A DNA stretch of 64,000 nucleotides, from NCBI RefSeq assembly GCF_024448955.1, contig NZ_JAMOIH010000017.1, positions 1 through 64,000 on the forward strand, read 5' to 3'. Position 1 is the stretch's first letter, and every line of letters starts with the position of its first letter. Shown in pieces: positions 21,461-30,071 of this stretch. Below the pieces are notes generated by a model. It saw only the letters and a list, made by a program, of their open reading frames with translations, searched no databases and was not told the DNA's origin. The DNA is from Stutzerimonas stutzeri. GTDB taxonomy: Bacteria; Pseudomonadota; Gammaproteobacteria; Pseudomonadales; Pseudomonadaceae. A program made the translations under genes and the position numbers.

Positions 21461-22382
21461 GTCACCGATTCTGGTTACCGGGGGCGCCGGCTTCATCGGC
21501 TCGAACCTCGTCGATGCATTGGTTGCTCGCGGCTATGCGGTACGGGTGTTGGACAACCTGTCCACGGGCAAACGCAGCAACCTATCGGACGCTGCAGGCT
21601 TGGACTTTATCGAAGGCGACGTCGCCGACGCGCAGGTCATGCGGAGGGCTGTTCGTGGCGTCCGAGCCGTGGTGCATCTGGCTGCCGTGGCGTCGGTGCA
21701 AGCATCGGTCGATGACCCTGTGGGCACGCACCAGAGCAATCTGGTCGGCACCTTGAACCTGTGCGAGGCAATGCGCGAGGAAGGTATTCGCCGCGTCGTC
21801 TTCGCTTCGAGCGCTGCCGTCTACGGCAACAATGGCGAAGGGCAAGCCATCGATGAAGAGACGCCGAAGGCACCGCTGACGCCCTATGCGGCGGACAAGC
21901 TCGCCAGCGAGCACTACCTGGATTTCTACCGACGCCAGCATGGGCTGGAGCCGGTCGTCTTCCGGTTCTTCAACATCTTCGGTCCTCGCCAGGATCCTTC
22001 ATCGCCGTACTCCGGGGTGATCAGCATTTTTACCGAGCGTGCGCAGAAAGGCCTGCCGATCGCGGTGTTCGGCGACGGCGAACAGACCCGCGATTTCCTT
22101 TACGTCGGCGATCTGGTCGAGGTGTTGGTGCAGGCGCTGGAGAGCACGGAACTGGAGGCGGGTGCGATCAATGTCGGACTCAATCGCGCCACTTCGCTGA
22201 ACGAGTTGCTGGCAGCTATTGGCGATGTACTGGGCGGTCTGCCGCCGGTCAGTTACCAGGCGGCGCGAAATGGCGATATCCGCCACTCGCGAGCCGACAA
22301 TGCACGCCTGCTGCAGCGCTTTCGGTTGCCGGAGCCAGCCACCGATATGCGGATGGGGCTGGCGAAATTGCTGGATCGCTAA
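21453..22382 (+). CDS. NAD-dependent epimerase/dehydratase, UDP-glucose 4-epimerase-like
   Basis: The 309-aa product is an extended SDR of the GalE/WbpP type. It has the NAD motif GGAGFIGSNLVDALV (about residues 9-23), HLAAVASV, the SSAAVYG serine region (about 117-123), the catalytic YAADK (about 145-149) and RFFNIFGPRQDP. It probably interconverts a UDP-sugar for lipopolysaccharide or capsule; the substrate cannot be read from sequence. It overlaps the preceding SDR, so both are likely one unit. A palindromic terminator follows. Confidence 0.85.
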   Translation: MVESPILVTGGAGFIGSNLVDALVARGYAVRVLDNLSTGKRSNLSDAAGLDFIEGDVADAQVMRRAVRGVRAVVHLAAVASVQASVDDPVGTHQSNLVGTLNLCEAMREEGIRRVVFASSAAVYGNNGEGQAIDEETPKAPLTPYAADKLASEHYLDFYRRQHGLEPVVFRFFNIFGPRQDPSSPYSGVISIFTERAQKGLPIAVFGDGEQTRDFLYVGDLVEVLVQALESTELEAGAINVGLNRATSLNELLAAIGDVLGGLPPVSYQAARNGDIRHSRADNARLLQRFRLPEPATDMRMGLAKLLDR

Positions 22383-22400
22383 CAAAGGATCACGAAATGA

Positions 22401-22424
22401 CAAAGGCGCCCTAGGGCGCCTTTG
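22401..22424. terminator. Bidirectional terminator between the epimerase and ompW-like genes
   Basis: A perfect 24-base palindrome (arms CAAAGGCGCCCT and complement) is followed by TTTGCTTTG. It separates convergent genes and probably ends both transcripts. Confidence 0.85.
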
Positions 22425-22456
22425 CTTTGTTCAACGATCCGGTGGTTCCGGTTTCG

Positions 22457-23143
22457 TCAGAACTTATAGCCGAGGCCGACCATGTAGACCATCGGGTCGA
22501 CATCTACGTCGACCTTCACCTTGGCTCCGCCATAGCTCGTTGTGCCAGTCGTGTCGATATCAATATAGCGAACCTGAGCGTTGATCATCACGCTCTCGGT
22601 CAGCATGTAGTCCATGCCCATCTGGGCCGCCAGGCCCCATGAATCTTTCATGTCCAGCCCGTTGAAGCCTTTGCCTTCAGCCTCGCTGGTGAGTTTGTCG
22701 TCAAAGAACCATGTGTAGTTGATCCCTGCGCCGACATAAGGCTGGAACGCGGACTTATTGTCGAGCGGGTAGTAAATGACGCTGAGGGTTGGTGGCAAAT
22801 GCTTGAGTTCGCCCAGCTTTCCGTTCAAACCTGCAAACGCGCCAGGCATTCCTGAAACACCAACGTCGTGGGTGAAGGGGCTTGCAGCGAGCAGCTCAAT
22901 ACCGATTCTATCGGTCACCATATAAGCGAAGTTCAAGCCCAGTTGGGTGTCGCTATCGAGGGTGGCCTTTGTTCCCGCGACGCTAGTCGAAAGCGCACCT
23001 ACATAGATATCGCCACTGTCTTCACGCGGATCAACGGTGATCGCGCCGGCGCGCAGGATCACATCGCCTGCCTGATGGGCCTGGGCGAAGGGGGCGGCGA
23101 GTGCGACGGCCAGCACTGAAGCGGTAAACAGGGTCTTGCGCAT
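22457..23143 (-). CDS. Outer-membrane porin, OmpW/OprG family
   Basis: A 228-aa precursor with a signal peptide (MRKTLFTASVLAVALAAPFAQA, cleavage near residue 22) and an eight-strand barrel ending in YMVGLGYKF, a typical outer-membrane C-terminus. Family features include the GDVILRAG start of the mature chain and SVIYYPL. It likely passes small hydrophobic molecules or ions; iron- and oxygen-responsive OprG is the closest relative I recall. ATG 23143 has a GGAG site six bases away. An Anr-type box lies upstream at 23210-23223. Confidence 0.9.
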   Translation of the reverse strand: MRKTLFTASVLAVALAAPFAQAHQAGDVILRAGAITVDPREDSGDIYVGALSTSVAGTKATLDSDTQLGLNFAYMVTDRIGIELLAASPFTHDVGVSGMPGAFAGLNGKLGELKHLPPTLSVIYYPLDNKSAFQPYVGAGINYTWFFDDKLTSEAEGKGFNGLDMKDSWGLAAQMGMDYMLTESVMINAQVRYIDIDTTGTTSYGGAKVKVDVDVDPMVYMVGLGYKF

Positions 23144-23209
23144 AATGAGCTCCATCGAGACGTGATCTGTTGCGTTGGAGCCATGGTAGGGCGCGATGCG
23201 CTGCCAAAT

Positions 23210-23223
23210 TTGATCCAGCTCAA
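23210..23223 (-). promoter_or_regulatory. Anr/FNR box upstream of the ompW-like gene
   Basis: TTGATCCAGCTCAA on the + strand matches TTGAT-N4-ATCAA at nine of ten positions. Its centre is 31 bases from the centre of a TACCAT -10 element (23183-23188, minus strand), the spacing expected of a class II FNR-type promoter. Confidence 0.65.
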
Positions 23224-23289
23224 CGAAACGCTCCGCTTTGTCTGGGCTGCGACGTATTGCCCTGGGTTGCCTTCCTTTGTGCACCTAGA

Positions 23290-23304
23290 TGATAATGTTT
23301 CTCT
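23290..23304 (+). promoter_or_regulatory. Candidate Fur box for the TonB2-like operon
   Basis: TGATAATGTTTCTCT matches the 7-1-7 Fur consensus (TGATAAT-N-ATTATCA) at 11 of 14 positions, with the left arm perfect. It ends 34 bases before the first gene. It suggests iron repression, in keeping with a TonB energy system. Confidence 0.45.
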
Positions 23305-23338
23305 TTCGAGTTTGACCTTCGTCTGCAAGGATCCATTA

Positions 23339-24109
23339 ATGCAAGCCCTTATCCCCCGCCTCTTGGCGGTCGCCGTGTTGCCATGCTGCGTTCAGCTTCA
23401 CGCAGCTCCGCTGGATGCTGCACTGGACGAAAGTCAGCGTCTGGCAGCGGAGGCCAAGGCATCTCAAGCACGCATCGAGCAGCTCGACGATGCCACCCGG
23501 CAGATGCTCAACGACTATCGCAACGCTGTGCAGCAGGCGGAGGCGCTGGAAGCCTATAACAAGCAGCTGACCGAACTCACCGCGGGGCAACGTAAGGAAC
23601 TCGAAGGATTTCAGCGTCAGCTGGACAGCATCGAGCGCACCCAGGAGGCCGTTGCGCCACAGATGGGGCGGATGATCGATGTGCTCGAGGAATTCATCGC
23701 GGCGGATCTGCCGTTCCTTCCCGACGAGCGCGCCGACCGCTTGGCCAGCTTGCAGGACATGCAGGCGCGCGCGGATATCAGTCTGGCCGAGAAATACCGT
23801 CGAATCCTCGAGGCTTATCAGATCGAAAGCGATTACGGCAGAACGCTGGAAGCCTGGCGCGGTGAGCTGCCGGTCGAGGGCGGCAGCCGTAGCGTCGAAT
23901 TTCTGCGTCTGGGACGGACGATGCTCTATTACCAGACGCTCGATGCGCATGAGAGCGGCTGGTGGAATCCCCAGGCCGGTGCGTGGGAGACGCTTGATGC
24001 AAGCGCACGCCGGCCAATCACCAAGGCAATAGCTATTGCGCGCCAGCAGCAAGCGCCCAGCTGGCTCGAGCTGCCGGTGAAGACCCTGGCCAAGGAGGCG
24101 GCGCAATGA
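23339..24109 (+). CDS. DUF3450 periplasmic protein of a TonB2-like operon
   Basis: The 256-aa product has a signal peptide (cleavage near HAA, residue 22) followed by a long coiled coil (about residues 25-110, rich in E, Q, A, L) and a globular C-terminal part (EFLRLGRTMLYYQT, GWWNPQAGAW). DUF3450 genes are commonly found at the head of ExbB-ExbB-ExbD-TonB clusters in marine gammaproteobacteria; the function is not established. ATG 23339 has AAGGA upstream. It overlaps the next gene by four bases. Confidence 0.8.
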   Translation: MQALIPRLLAVAVLPCCVQLHAAPLDAALDESQRLAAEAKASQARIEQLDDATRQMLNDYRNAVQQAEALEAYNKQLTELTAGQRKELEGFQRQLDSIERTQEAVAPQMGRMIDVLEEFIAADLPFLPDERADRLASLQDMQARADISLAEKYRRILEAYQIESDYGRTLEAWRGELPVEGGSRSVEFLRLGRTMLYYQTLDAHESGWWNPQAGAWETLDASARRPITKAIAIARQQQAPSWLELPVKTLAKEAAQ

Positions 24110-25452
24110 AACGTTTATTGACTCTTTTGCTGATCGGCTTGTTACCGGCGCTTGCTCAGGCAGCCGAACCGCTGACCCCGGATCAGCTGCTGCAACGCAT
24201 TCGCAGCGAGCGCGCCGCGGAAGTCGAAGCCATGCAGGCGCGTGAGCAGGCGTTTGTCCAGAATCGCAGTGAGCAAGCGCAACTGCTGGCGCGTGCAAAC
24301 GCCGCGCTTGAGAAGCAGAAGGCCGAAGCTGAGCGTCTGAAAGCCGAGTTCGATCGTCAGGAGGCCGAACTGGCCGAGCAGGAAACACTACTGGCACAGC
24401 GGGTTGGCCATCTCGGCGAGCTGTTCGGCGTGGTTCGCCAGAGCGCAGGTGATGTCGCTGGCCAGTGGCAGGACAGCCTGCTCAATGCCCAGTATCCGGA
24501 TCGACTGGCGCGGCTGAAGGCGCTGGCCGAAAGTCGTGCGCTTCCGTCCGCAGAAGATCTGGATGGCTTCTGGATGACCTTGCTCGAGGACCTCGCCGCC
24601 AGTGGGCGAGTCGAGCGTGTTGAGCTACCGGTCGTGGGCGCCGACGGTCAGCGCAGCGTTGAATCGGTGCTGCGGATCGGTGCTTTCTCCGTCTTCACCG
24701 ATGATGCCTTCCTGCGTTACGACAGTGATGCCGGCGAGCTCCTGGCTCCGGCACGGCAACCTGCCGGGTTGGGCTTGGTCGATGATTACCTGAGCAACAG
24801 CGACGCGCTGGCTACCCTCCCGATCGATCCAACCCGCGGCTCGTTGCTTGCACAGCTGCAGCGCCAGCCGCAGCTATGGGATCGGGTACAGCAGGGCGGT
24901 CTAGTCGGCTGGGTCATTTTGGTGCTCGGCGCCATCGGCCTGCTGTTGGCGATCTGGCGCATGTTCTACCTGACTGGTGTCGGGCGCGCTGTGGGTCGGC
25001 AGATGAATGAGCTGAACAAGCCGCGTGATGACAATCCGCTGGGCCGCATCATTGGCGTCCTCGGACCTAAGCCGCAACTGTCCGATCTGGAAACCCTCGA
25101 ACTGAAACTCGACGAAGCGATTCTTCAGGAAACGCCGCCGCTGGAGCGTGGGCAGCCGCTGCTCAAATTGTTGGCCGCCGTCGCGCCGCTGCTCGGGTTG
25201 CTGGGTACCGTGACCGGCATGATCGTGACCTTCCAAGCCATCACCCAAAGCGGTGGCGGTGATTCGCGGCTGATGGCCGACGGCATCTCCCAGGCGCTGG
25301 TGACTACGGTGCTGGGGCTGGTCGTGGCGATTCCGCTGTTGTTTCTGCATAGCTTGCTGGCCAGCCGCAGCAAGGCGCTGATTCAATTGCTGGAACAACA
25401 AAGCGCCGGCCTGATCGCGCTGCATCTGTCGGGAACACCGCGTCGTGACTGA
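24106..25452 (+). CDS. TtpC-like MotA/TolQ/ExbB proton channel with periplasmic N-terminal extension
   Basis: This 448-aa protein begins with a signal peptide (MKRLLTLLLIGLLPALAQA), then a coiled-coil periplasmic region (about residues 30-115) and a domain to about 260. A first membrane segment (WVILVLGAIGLLLAIW, about 268-283) precedes the ExbB core with LLAAVAPLLGLLGTVTGMIVTFQAI (about 355-379) and LVTTVLGLVVAIPLLFLHS. The layout is that of TtpC, which works with Vibrio TonB2. It overlaps both neighbours, so the operon is probably translated as a unit. Confidence 0.88.
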   Translation: MKRLLTLLLIGLLPALAQAAEPLTPDQLLQRIRSERAAEVEAMQAREQAFVQNRSEQAQLLARANAALEKQKAEAERLKAEFDRQEAELAEQETLLAQRVGHLGELFGVVRQSAGDVAGQWQDSLLNAQYPDRLARLKALAESRALPSAEDLDGFWMTLLEDLAASGRVERVELPVVGADGQRSVESVLRIGAFSVFTDDAFLRYDSDAGELLAPARQPAGLGLVDDYLSNSDALATLPIDPTRGSLLAQLQRQPQLWDRVQQGGLVGWVILVLGAIGLLLAIWRMFYLTGVGRAVGRQMNELNKPRDDNPLGRIIGVLGPKPQLSDLETLELKLDEAILQETPPLERGQPLLKLLAAVAPLLGLLGTVTGMIVTFQAITQSGGGDSRLMADGISQALVTTVLGLVVAIPLLFLHSLLASRSKALIQLLEQQSAGLIALHLSGTPRRD

Positions 25453-25990
25453 TCTGCACGGTAGCTGGCTGCGTCTGGTCGACAGCGGACACGCGCTGCT
25501 CGACTTCATGGCTGCGGGTGGCGTGGTGATGTGGGCGCTGGCCGCCTTGTGCGTGCTCTACTGGACGCTGGTGTTCGAGCGCCTGTGGTTCATGCGCCGG
25601 GTCTTTCCGCGCTGGGCCGAGACACGTCGCCAGGCTTGGGCGCGGCTGGGCGATGAGCCCGGCAGCTGGCAGCGCGCGGTACGCAGTACTTGGCTGGCTC
25701 AGGCCCAGCAGCAGCTGTCTGGCCCTTTGCGGATGAGTAAGACACTGGTGGCGATGTGTCCGCTGCTCGGCCTGCTTGGCACCGTCAGCGGCATGATCGC
25801 GGTATTCGATGTGCTGGCGCTCAACGGCACCGGCAACCCTCGTGGCATGGCTGCGGGCGTCTGGCAGGCGACCCTGCCGACAATGGCTGGCATGGTGCTG
25901 GCCATCACTGGACTGTTCAGCCTGGCGCGCCTCGAGCGAATCGCGCGACTGGCTCTCGACCGGCTGGCCGACCAGCTGCGTCACGATTGA
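25445..25990 (+). CDS. exbB: ExbB-like MotA/TolQ/ExbB proton channel subunit
   Basis: A 181-aa three-segment ExbB homologue. The first helix is near residues 20-38 (VVMWALAALCVLYWTLVF), and the two-helix core reads CPLLGLLGTVSGMIAVFDVLA and TLPTMAGMVLAITGLFSLARLE. With ExbD it should form the proton-driven stator that energises TonB. GTG start at 25445 overlaps the TtpC-like gene by eight bases. Confidence 0.88.
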   Translation: MTDLHGSWLRLVDSGHALLDFMAAGGVVMWALAALCVLYWTLVFERLWFMRRVFPRWAETRRQAWARLGDEPGSWQRAVRSTWLAQAQQQLSGPLRMSKTLVAMCPLLGLLGTVSGMIAVFDVLALNGTGNPRGMAAGVWQATLPTMAGMVLAITGLFSLARLERIARLALDRLADQLRHD

Positions 25991-26000
25991 GGATTACTGG

Positions 26001-26411
26001 ATGCGTATGCGTCGTCACCACCAGCAGGAAGAAGACACCGGCATCGACCTGACGCCGATGCTCGACGTGGTCTTCATCATGCTGATTTTCTTCATCGTCA
26101 CCAGCTCCTTCATCAAGGAGTCCGGTGTCGAGGTTCAACGCCCGCAGGCCGATACCGCCAGCGCGCAGGACAAGGGCAACATCCTGATTGCGGTAACGGC
26201 TGAAGGTCAGGTCTGGATAGATAAGCAGGCGGTGGATGTACGCAGCGTGCGTGCGCATGTCGAGCGCATGCGTGTCGATCAGCCTGAGGGCGCCGTGGTG
26301 GTGCAGGCCGATCAGGATGCGCGCACCGGGCTCGTGGTTCAGGTCATGGATCAGGCGCGTCTGGCCGGGGTCCGGGACGTGGCGCTCGCTGCCAGTTCGG
26401 GAGTGCAATGA
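26001..26411 (+). CDS. exbD: ExbD biopolymer transport protein
   Basis: ExbD (136 aa) has one membrane helix at residues about 19-39 with the essential proton-carrying aspartate in DLTPMLDVVFIMLIFFIVTSSF, and a periplasmic domain. It pairs with ExbB to power TonB. ATG 26001 gives MRMRRHHQQEEDTGIDLTP; the frame continues upstream but overlaps exbB. It shares four bases with tonB. Confidence 0.92.
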   Translation: MRMRRHHQQEEDTGIDLTPMLDVVFIMLIFFIVTSSFIKESGVEVQRPQADTASAQDKGNILIAVTAEGQVWIDKQAVDVRSVRAHVERMRVDQPEGAVVVQADQDARTGLVVQVMDQARLAGVRDVALAASSGVQ

Positions 26412-27127
26412 TGGTCCGCGGGCTGGGCCGGGTCGGGTTGTCCTTCGTCGCCGCTTGTGTGGTGGCGCTGCTGTTGTTCGCCTTGATGTTGAGTATGGTT
26501 ACCCCGCCGCGCAGTGAGGTGGCAGACGATCCTGTGGCGATCGCCAACTTCGTGCGCATGGACAGCCGCAACGAAAGCGCCTCGACTCGTTCGCGACAGC
26601 AGGCTCCAGAGCCGCCGCAACCGAAGACACCACAACCGCCAACCCCGCCCACGCCGAGCACGGCCAGCCCAAGTGCCAACCTGCCGAAACTCGACCTGCA
26701 ATTGCCGAACATCGACAGCGGACTGTCCGTCGCCAGCGCGCCAGCGCCGAGCCTGAGCGGCCTGACCGCGGCGGCACCGGCCGCAACGCCGGCTCCTGCG
26801 CCCACTGCGGCCGCGGTCGCGGATACGGCGGCGCAGTCCGGCGGCCCAGAGCAGGAAGTCATGCCGCTGAACGATGTCCGCCCCGAATATCCGTACCGCG
26901 CGCGCCAGCGTGGCATCGAAGGGCATATCAAACTCGCCTTCACCATCACGGCTGCGGGCAAAGTCGAGAACATCCGTGTTCTGGAGGCCTCGCCACGCAA
27001 TGTGTTCGATCGTGAAGCGCGCCGTGCCGCCGCGCGCTGGCGTTTCGCGCCGCGTACCGAAAACGGCGCGGCGGTATCGCGTGAAGCGGTAAAAACTCTG
27101 CACTTCCGCCTGCAAGGAGAACGCTGA
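26408..27127 (+). CDS. tonB: TonB-family energy transducer
   Basis: The 239-aa product has an N-terminal membrane anchor (about residues 8-30: VGLSFVAACVVALLLFALML), a proline-rich spacer (about 58-90) and the TonB C-terminal domain (about 160-239) with the PEYPYRARQRGIEGHIKLAFTI signature. It should couple the inner-membrane proton motive force to outer-membrane receptors. Either ATG at 26408 or 26411 could start translation; both follow GGGAG. Confidence 0.9.
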   Translation: MMVRGLGRVGLSFVAACVVALLLFALMLSMVTPPRSEVADDPVAIANFVRMDSRNESASTRSRQQAPEPPQPKTPQPPTPPTPSTASPSANLPKLDLQLPNIDSGLSVASAPAPSLSGLTAAAPAATPAPAPTAAAVADTAAQSGGPEQEVMPLNDVRPEYPYRARQRGIEGHIKLAFTITAAGKVENIRVLEASPRNVFDREARRAAARWRFAPRTENGAAVSREAVKTLHFRLQGER

Positions 27128-27128
27128 C

Positions 27129-28220
27129 ATGCCTCGTTTGCTGCTGTTGATCTCATTGTTGTTCGCGGTCTCGACGCAGGCCGCCCAGACCATCGACCCG
27201 CTGGTGTTCAAGGCGCTTGAGCGCGCGCAGACCGCGCAGGAAAAAGGCGATTACAGCGCCGCGCGAAACGCGCTTACGCAAGCCGAGGCCAAAGTCGGCA
27301 GTGTCGAAGAGGCGCTGTTGTGGCGCAGCCGGGCTTATCTGGCCTGGGCCGAAGGCAACAACCGCCAGGCGCTGGAGTTGCTCGACAAGGCGATCACGAG
27401 CGGCAAACTGGACGAGGCGATGCTGCCCAACGAGCGGCTCAATCTGGCGAAACTCAATCTAATCGAGCGACGTTATGCCAAGGTGATCAGCCTGCTGGGT
27501 TCGCCGGCCCAGGCAAGCGAGGAAGTACTGCAAATGCTGGTGCAGGCCTATCAGGGTCTTGGCCAGCACAGTAAGGCGTTGCCGCTGGCCGAGCGCTATG
27601 TGCAGGCCAACCCCAACGCGGCGGATACCTGGCTGCAATTCCTGGTTGCTGGCAATGCCGAACTGAAGCGTTACGAGACAGCCGAGCGTTGGCAGCGCAA
27701 GTTGTTGTCGCGCCATCCGGACGAGGCCAATATCTGGCGTCAACTGGCCGGGCTGCAGCAGATGGCGGGTGATGAGGACAAGGCGCTTGCCACGCTGCGT
27801 GCCGCGCATGCCAAGGGTCTGCGTTTCAGTGAATCGGAGCTGGATAATTTGGTGCTGCTTGCCAGCGCTGCGGATCAGCCCTGGCAGGGTGCCAAGCTGC
27901 TTGAAGGCATGCTTGAGTCGCGTTTGTTGGCGAGCAATGCCAGCCGTCAGGAGCGCTTGGGCATGCTCTGGTGGCAGGCGCGCGAGCGCGCGGCCGCTGT
28001 GACGATCTATCGTCAGCTGGCCGCGCAGACGGCGAGCGCCAAGTTCTGGATGAATGTGGCTCAGCTGGAGCTTGAGCAGGCCCGCTGGCAGGCCGGGCTC
28101 GATGCGCTGAAGCAGGCCGAGCGTGCTGGGGCAGAGCGGCGCCAGGTACGTGCCTGGCGTGAATGGGCCGAAGGTGAGCTGAGTTTCGAGCGCGAGCGTC
28201 AGATCGCACGCGTCAACTGA
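27129..28220 (+). CDS. TPR-repeat periplasmic protein of the TonB2-like operon
   Basis: A 363-aa protein with a signal peptide (MPRLLLLISLLFAVSTQA) and a chain of helical TPR-like repeats over the rest (ARNALTQAEAKVGSVEEALLW, NRQALELLDKAITSG, HSKALPLAERYVQANPNAADTW). A TPR protein of this type closes TonB2 operons in other gammaproteobacteria; a scaffolding role is plausible but unproven. It is one base after tonB. No hairpin terminator is clear in the short gap that follows. Confidence 0.82.
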   Translation: MPRLLLLISLLFAVSTQAAQTIDPLVFKALERAQTAQEKGDYSAARNALTQAEAKVGSVEEALLWRSRAYLAWAEGNNRQALELLDKAITSGKLDEAMLPNERLNLAKLNLIERRYAKVISLLGSPAQASEEVLQMLVQAYQGLGQHSKALPLAERYVQANPNAADTWLQFLVAGNAELKRYETAERWQRKLLSRHPDEANIWRQLAGLQQMAGDEDKALATLRAAHAKGLRFSESELDNLVLLASAADQPWQGAKLLEGMLESRLLASNASRQERLGMLWWQARERAAAVTIYRQLAAQTASAKFWMNVAQLELEQARWQAGLDALKQAERAGAERRQVRAWREWAEGELSFERERQIARVN

Positions 28221-28282
28221 GGCATAAGCGGGTTATCTAGTAGGGTGCGCCGCGTCCCCAGGAAGCGGATAGCGCTGCTTAC

Positions 28283-28807
28283 TTATTCCAGTTCGTAGAA
28301 ATAGATCTTCTCTGCCGACATCCGATACCCGGCTTCGGCCAATTCGCTGCTGGCGTGCTCGACGCTAAGCGGACCTTCGATCCAGAAGGGCTGATAGAGC
28401 TGATCGACCTTCACACCCAACTCGCTGGTGGCATGCACGATCTGGTTCGAAGGTGGCGGTGGGACGTGGATGCACGCACCGAAATAGGGCACCAGTAGGA
28501 ACTCGGTAACGCGACCGTCTTCACTCATGTCCAAGGGCACGATATAGCCCGGCAGCTTGGCCTGAATGCCATCGAGCGCATCGACTACCGGTGCCGCAGG
28601 TGACTGTTGCGCAGCGGCTGGACCGGTTTCGGCAGCCAGCGCATCGGCCAGTTGCGACATGTCGTGCATCGCGACGGGAGGCGGGGGTGGGGGTGCGTCG
28701 GCGGGAATTAGGTCCGACCACTGCAACTCGCGCACCTCGGCGATTGCGAGATTGGCCGCAAGGGTGAGCAGGACAGCAAGCAGCAGATTTGGCACGGGCA
28801 TCCTCAT
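28283..28807 (-). CDS. DUF3299 lipoprotein-like/periplasmic protein of the zinc-linked operon
   Basis: The 174-aa product has a signal peptide (NLLLAVLLTLAANLAIA), a proline-rich stretch (APPPPPPVAMHD near 39-50) and the DUF3299 core with LPGYIVPLDMSEDGRVTEFLLVPYFGACIHVPPPP (about 85-120). A cysteine and histidine in ACIHVPPPP may bind metal. ATG 28807 overlaps the permease stop (ATGA). It is last of the four-gene reverse operon. The homologue I recall is PA4066. Confidence 0.82.
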   Translation of the reverse strand: MRMPVPNLLLAVLLTLAANLAIAEVRELQWSDLIPADAPPPPPPVAMHDMSQLADALAAETGPAAAQQSPAAPVVDALDGIQAKLPGYIVPLDMSEDGRVTEFLLVPYFGACIHVPPPPSNQIVHATSELGVKVDQLYQPFWIEGPLSVEHASSELAEAGYRMSAEKIYFYELE

Positions 28808-30069
28808 AATCGTATCGACAGGCCATCGGCCAGCGACTGCCGGTAAGCACGCCAGGCCGGCACGCTGCCCATCAGCAACCCGGCCAGCAGTATCGCGGCA
28901 AGCAGCGACCATTCATAGGTGCTGGGCCAGGCCAGCGGCATGTAAAGACCGTATTCGGCTTGCAGTGGCGTTTGCGCCACGGCGATGGCCACATAGAGCA
29001 ACAGCAGCCCGAACAGCACACCAGCCAGCGCCAGGCTGAAGGCCTCGGCGGCCAGCAGGCCGCCGATATGCCAGGGCCGAGCGCCCACCGAACGAAGGAT
29101 TGCCATCTCCCGGCGCCGCTCGTTGAGGCTGGTCAGGATCGCCGTCAGCATTCCGATGAGCCCGGTCAGCACGACGAACAGCGAAACCACGAACAGTGCC
29201 TTTTCCGCCGTGCCCATCAGGCTCCAGAGCTCTTGCAGGGCCACGCCGGGCAGGATGGCCAACAGCGGCTCGCCGCGATACTGGTTGATCTCGCGCTGCA
29301 GGGTAAAAGTCGCGATCTTGCTGTTCAGGCCGAGCAGAAACGCGGTGATCTGTTGGGGTTGCAGCGTGAGCTGGCGCGCCTGGTCGGCATCGATGCGGGC
29401 AGCGCCCCGCGCCGGCATGCCGTTCTGCCAGTCGACGTGCAGCGCTTCCATACCGGCCAGGTTGATGTGCAAGGTGCGATCAACCGGTGTCCCAGTGCGT
29501 TGCAGGATGCCCACCACACGGAACGGTTTGTCGTCGTGCTTGATCAGGCTGACCGTCGCGACTCCGTGTGCCAGCACCAGCTGTTCGTCCAGCGTGTAGT
29601 CCAATGCACGCGCGACCTCGGCGCCAAGGACCACTTCGAAGGGATCGTCGGCAAAGGCCCGGCCTTCGGCAAGTTGCAGGGGGTGCTTGCGGCCGTAGCG
29701 GTAATGTTCGAAATAGTCGGCGCTGGTGCCCATCACGCGATAGCCACGGTGGGAGTCACCCAGCGAGATGGGAACCGCCCAGTCCACCTGGGGATGCTCG
29801 GCGAAATGCTCGAAGCTGCCCCAGCGAATGTTGTTGGTCGCGTTGCCGATACGAAACACCGAATACAGCAATAGATTCACCGAGCCGGAGCGGGCGCCGA
29901 CGATCAGATCGGTGCCGCTGATGGTGCTGGCAAAACTGGCGCGGGCTTCGGTGCGCACGCGCTCGACAGCCAGCAACAGGCACACCGACAGGGCGATGGC
30001 GAACACCGTGAGCAGGGCGGTAAAGCGGCGATTGATCAGGCTCGCCAGGGCCAGGCGCAACAGGTACAC
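28804..30069 (-). CDS. ABC transporter permease, FtsX/LolE-like
   Basis: A 421-aa permease with an N-terminal membrane helix (about 18-36), a large periplasmic domain (about 40-270) and three C-terminal helices (EKALFVVSLFVVLTGLIGMLTAIL; LAGVLFGLLLLYVAIAV; LLAAILLAGLLMGSVPAW), the MacB/FtsX plan. It contains RRREMAILRSVGA, the coupling-helix motif. Its ATPase is the adjacent gene. In Pseudomonas this operon is zinc-responsive (recalled); what it transports is not established. Confidence 0.85.
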   Translation of the reverse strand: MYLLRLALASLINRRFTALLTVFAIALSVCLLLAVERVRTEARASFASTISGTDLIVGARSGSVNLLLYSVFRIGNATNNIRWGSFEHFAEHPQVDWAVPISLGDSHRGYRVMGTSADYFEHYRYGRKHPLQLAEGRAFADDPFEVVLGAEVARALDYTLDEQLVLAHGVATVSLIKHDDKPFRVVGILQRTGTPVDRTLHINLAGMEALHVDWQNGMPARGAARIDADQARQLTLQPQQITAFLLGLNSKIATFTLQREINQYRGEPLLAILPGVALQELWSLMGTAEKALFVVSLFVVLTGLIGMLTAILTSLNERRREMAILRSVGARPWHIGGLLAAEAFSLALAGVLFGLLLLYVAIAVAQTPLQAEYGLYMPLAWPSTYEWSLLAAILLAGLLMGSVPAWRAYRQSLADGLSIRL

Positions 30070-30071
30070 GA

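Noticed and set aside
28240-28270. REP element after the TPR gene
   Set aside because: GTAGGGTGCGCC resembles a REP foot, but no complementary arm follows.
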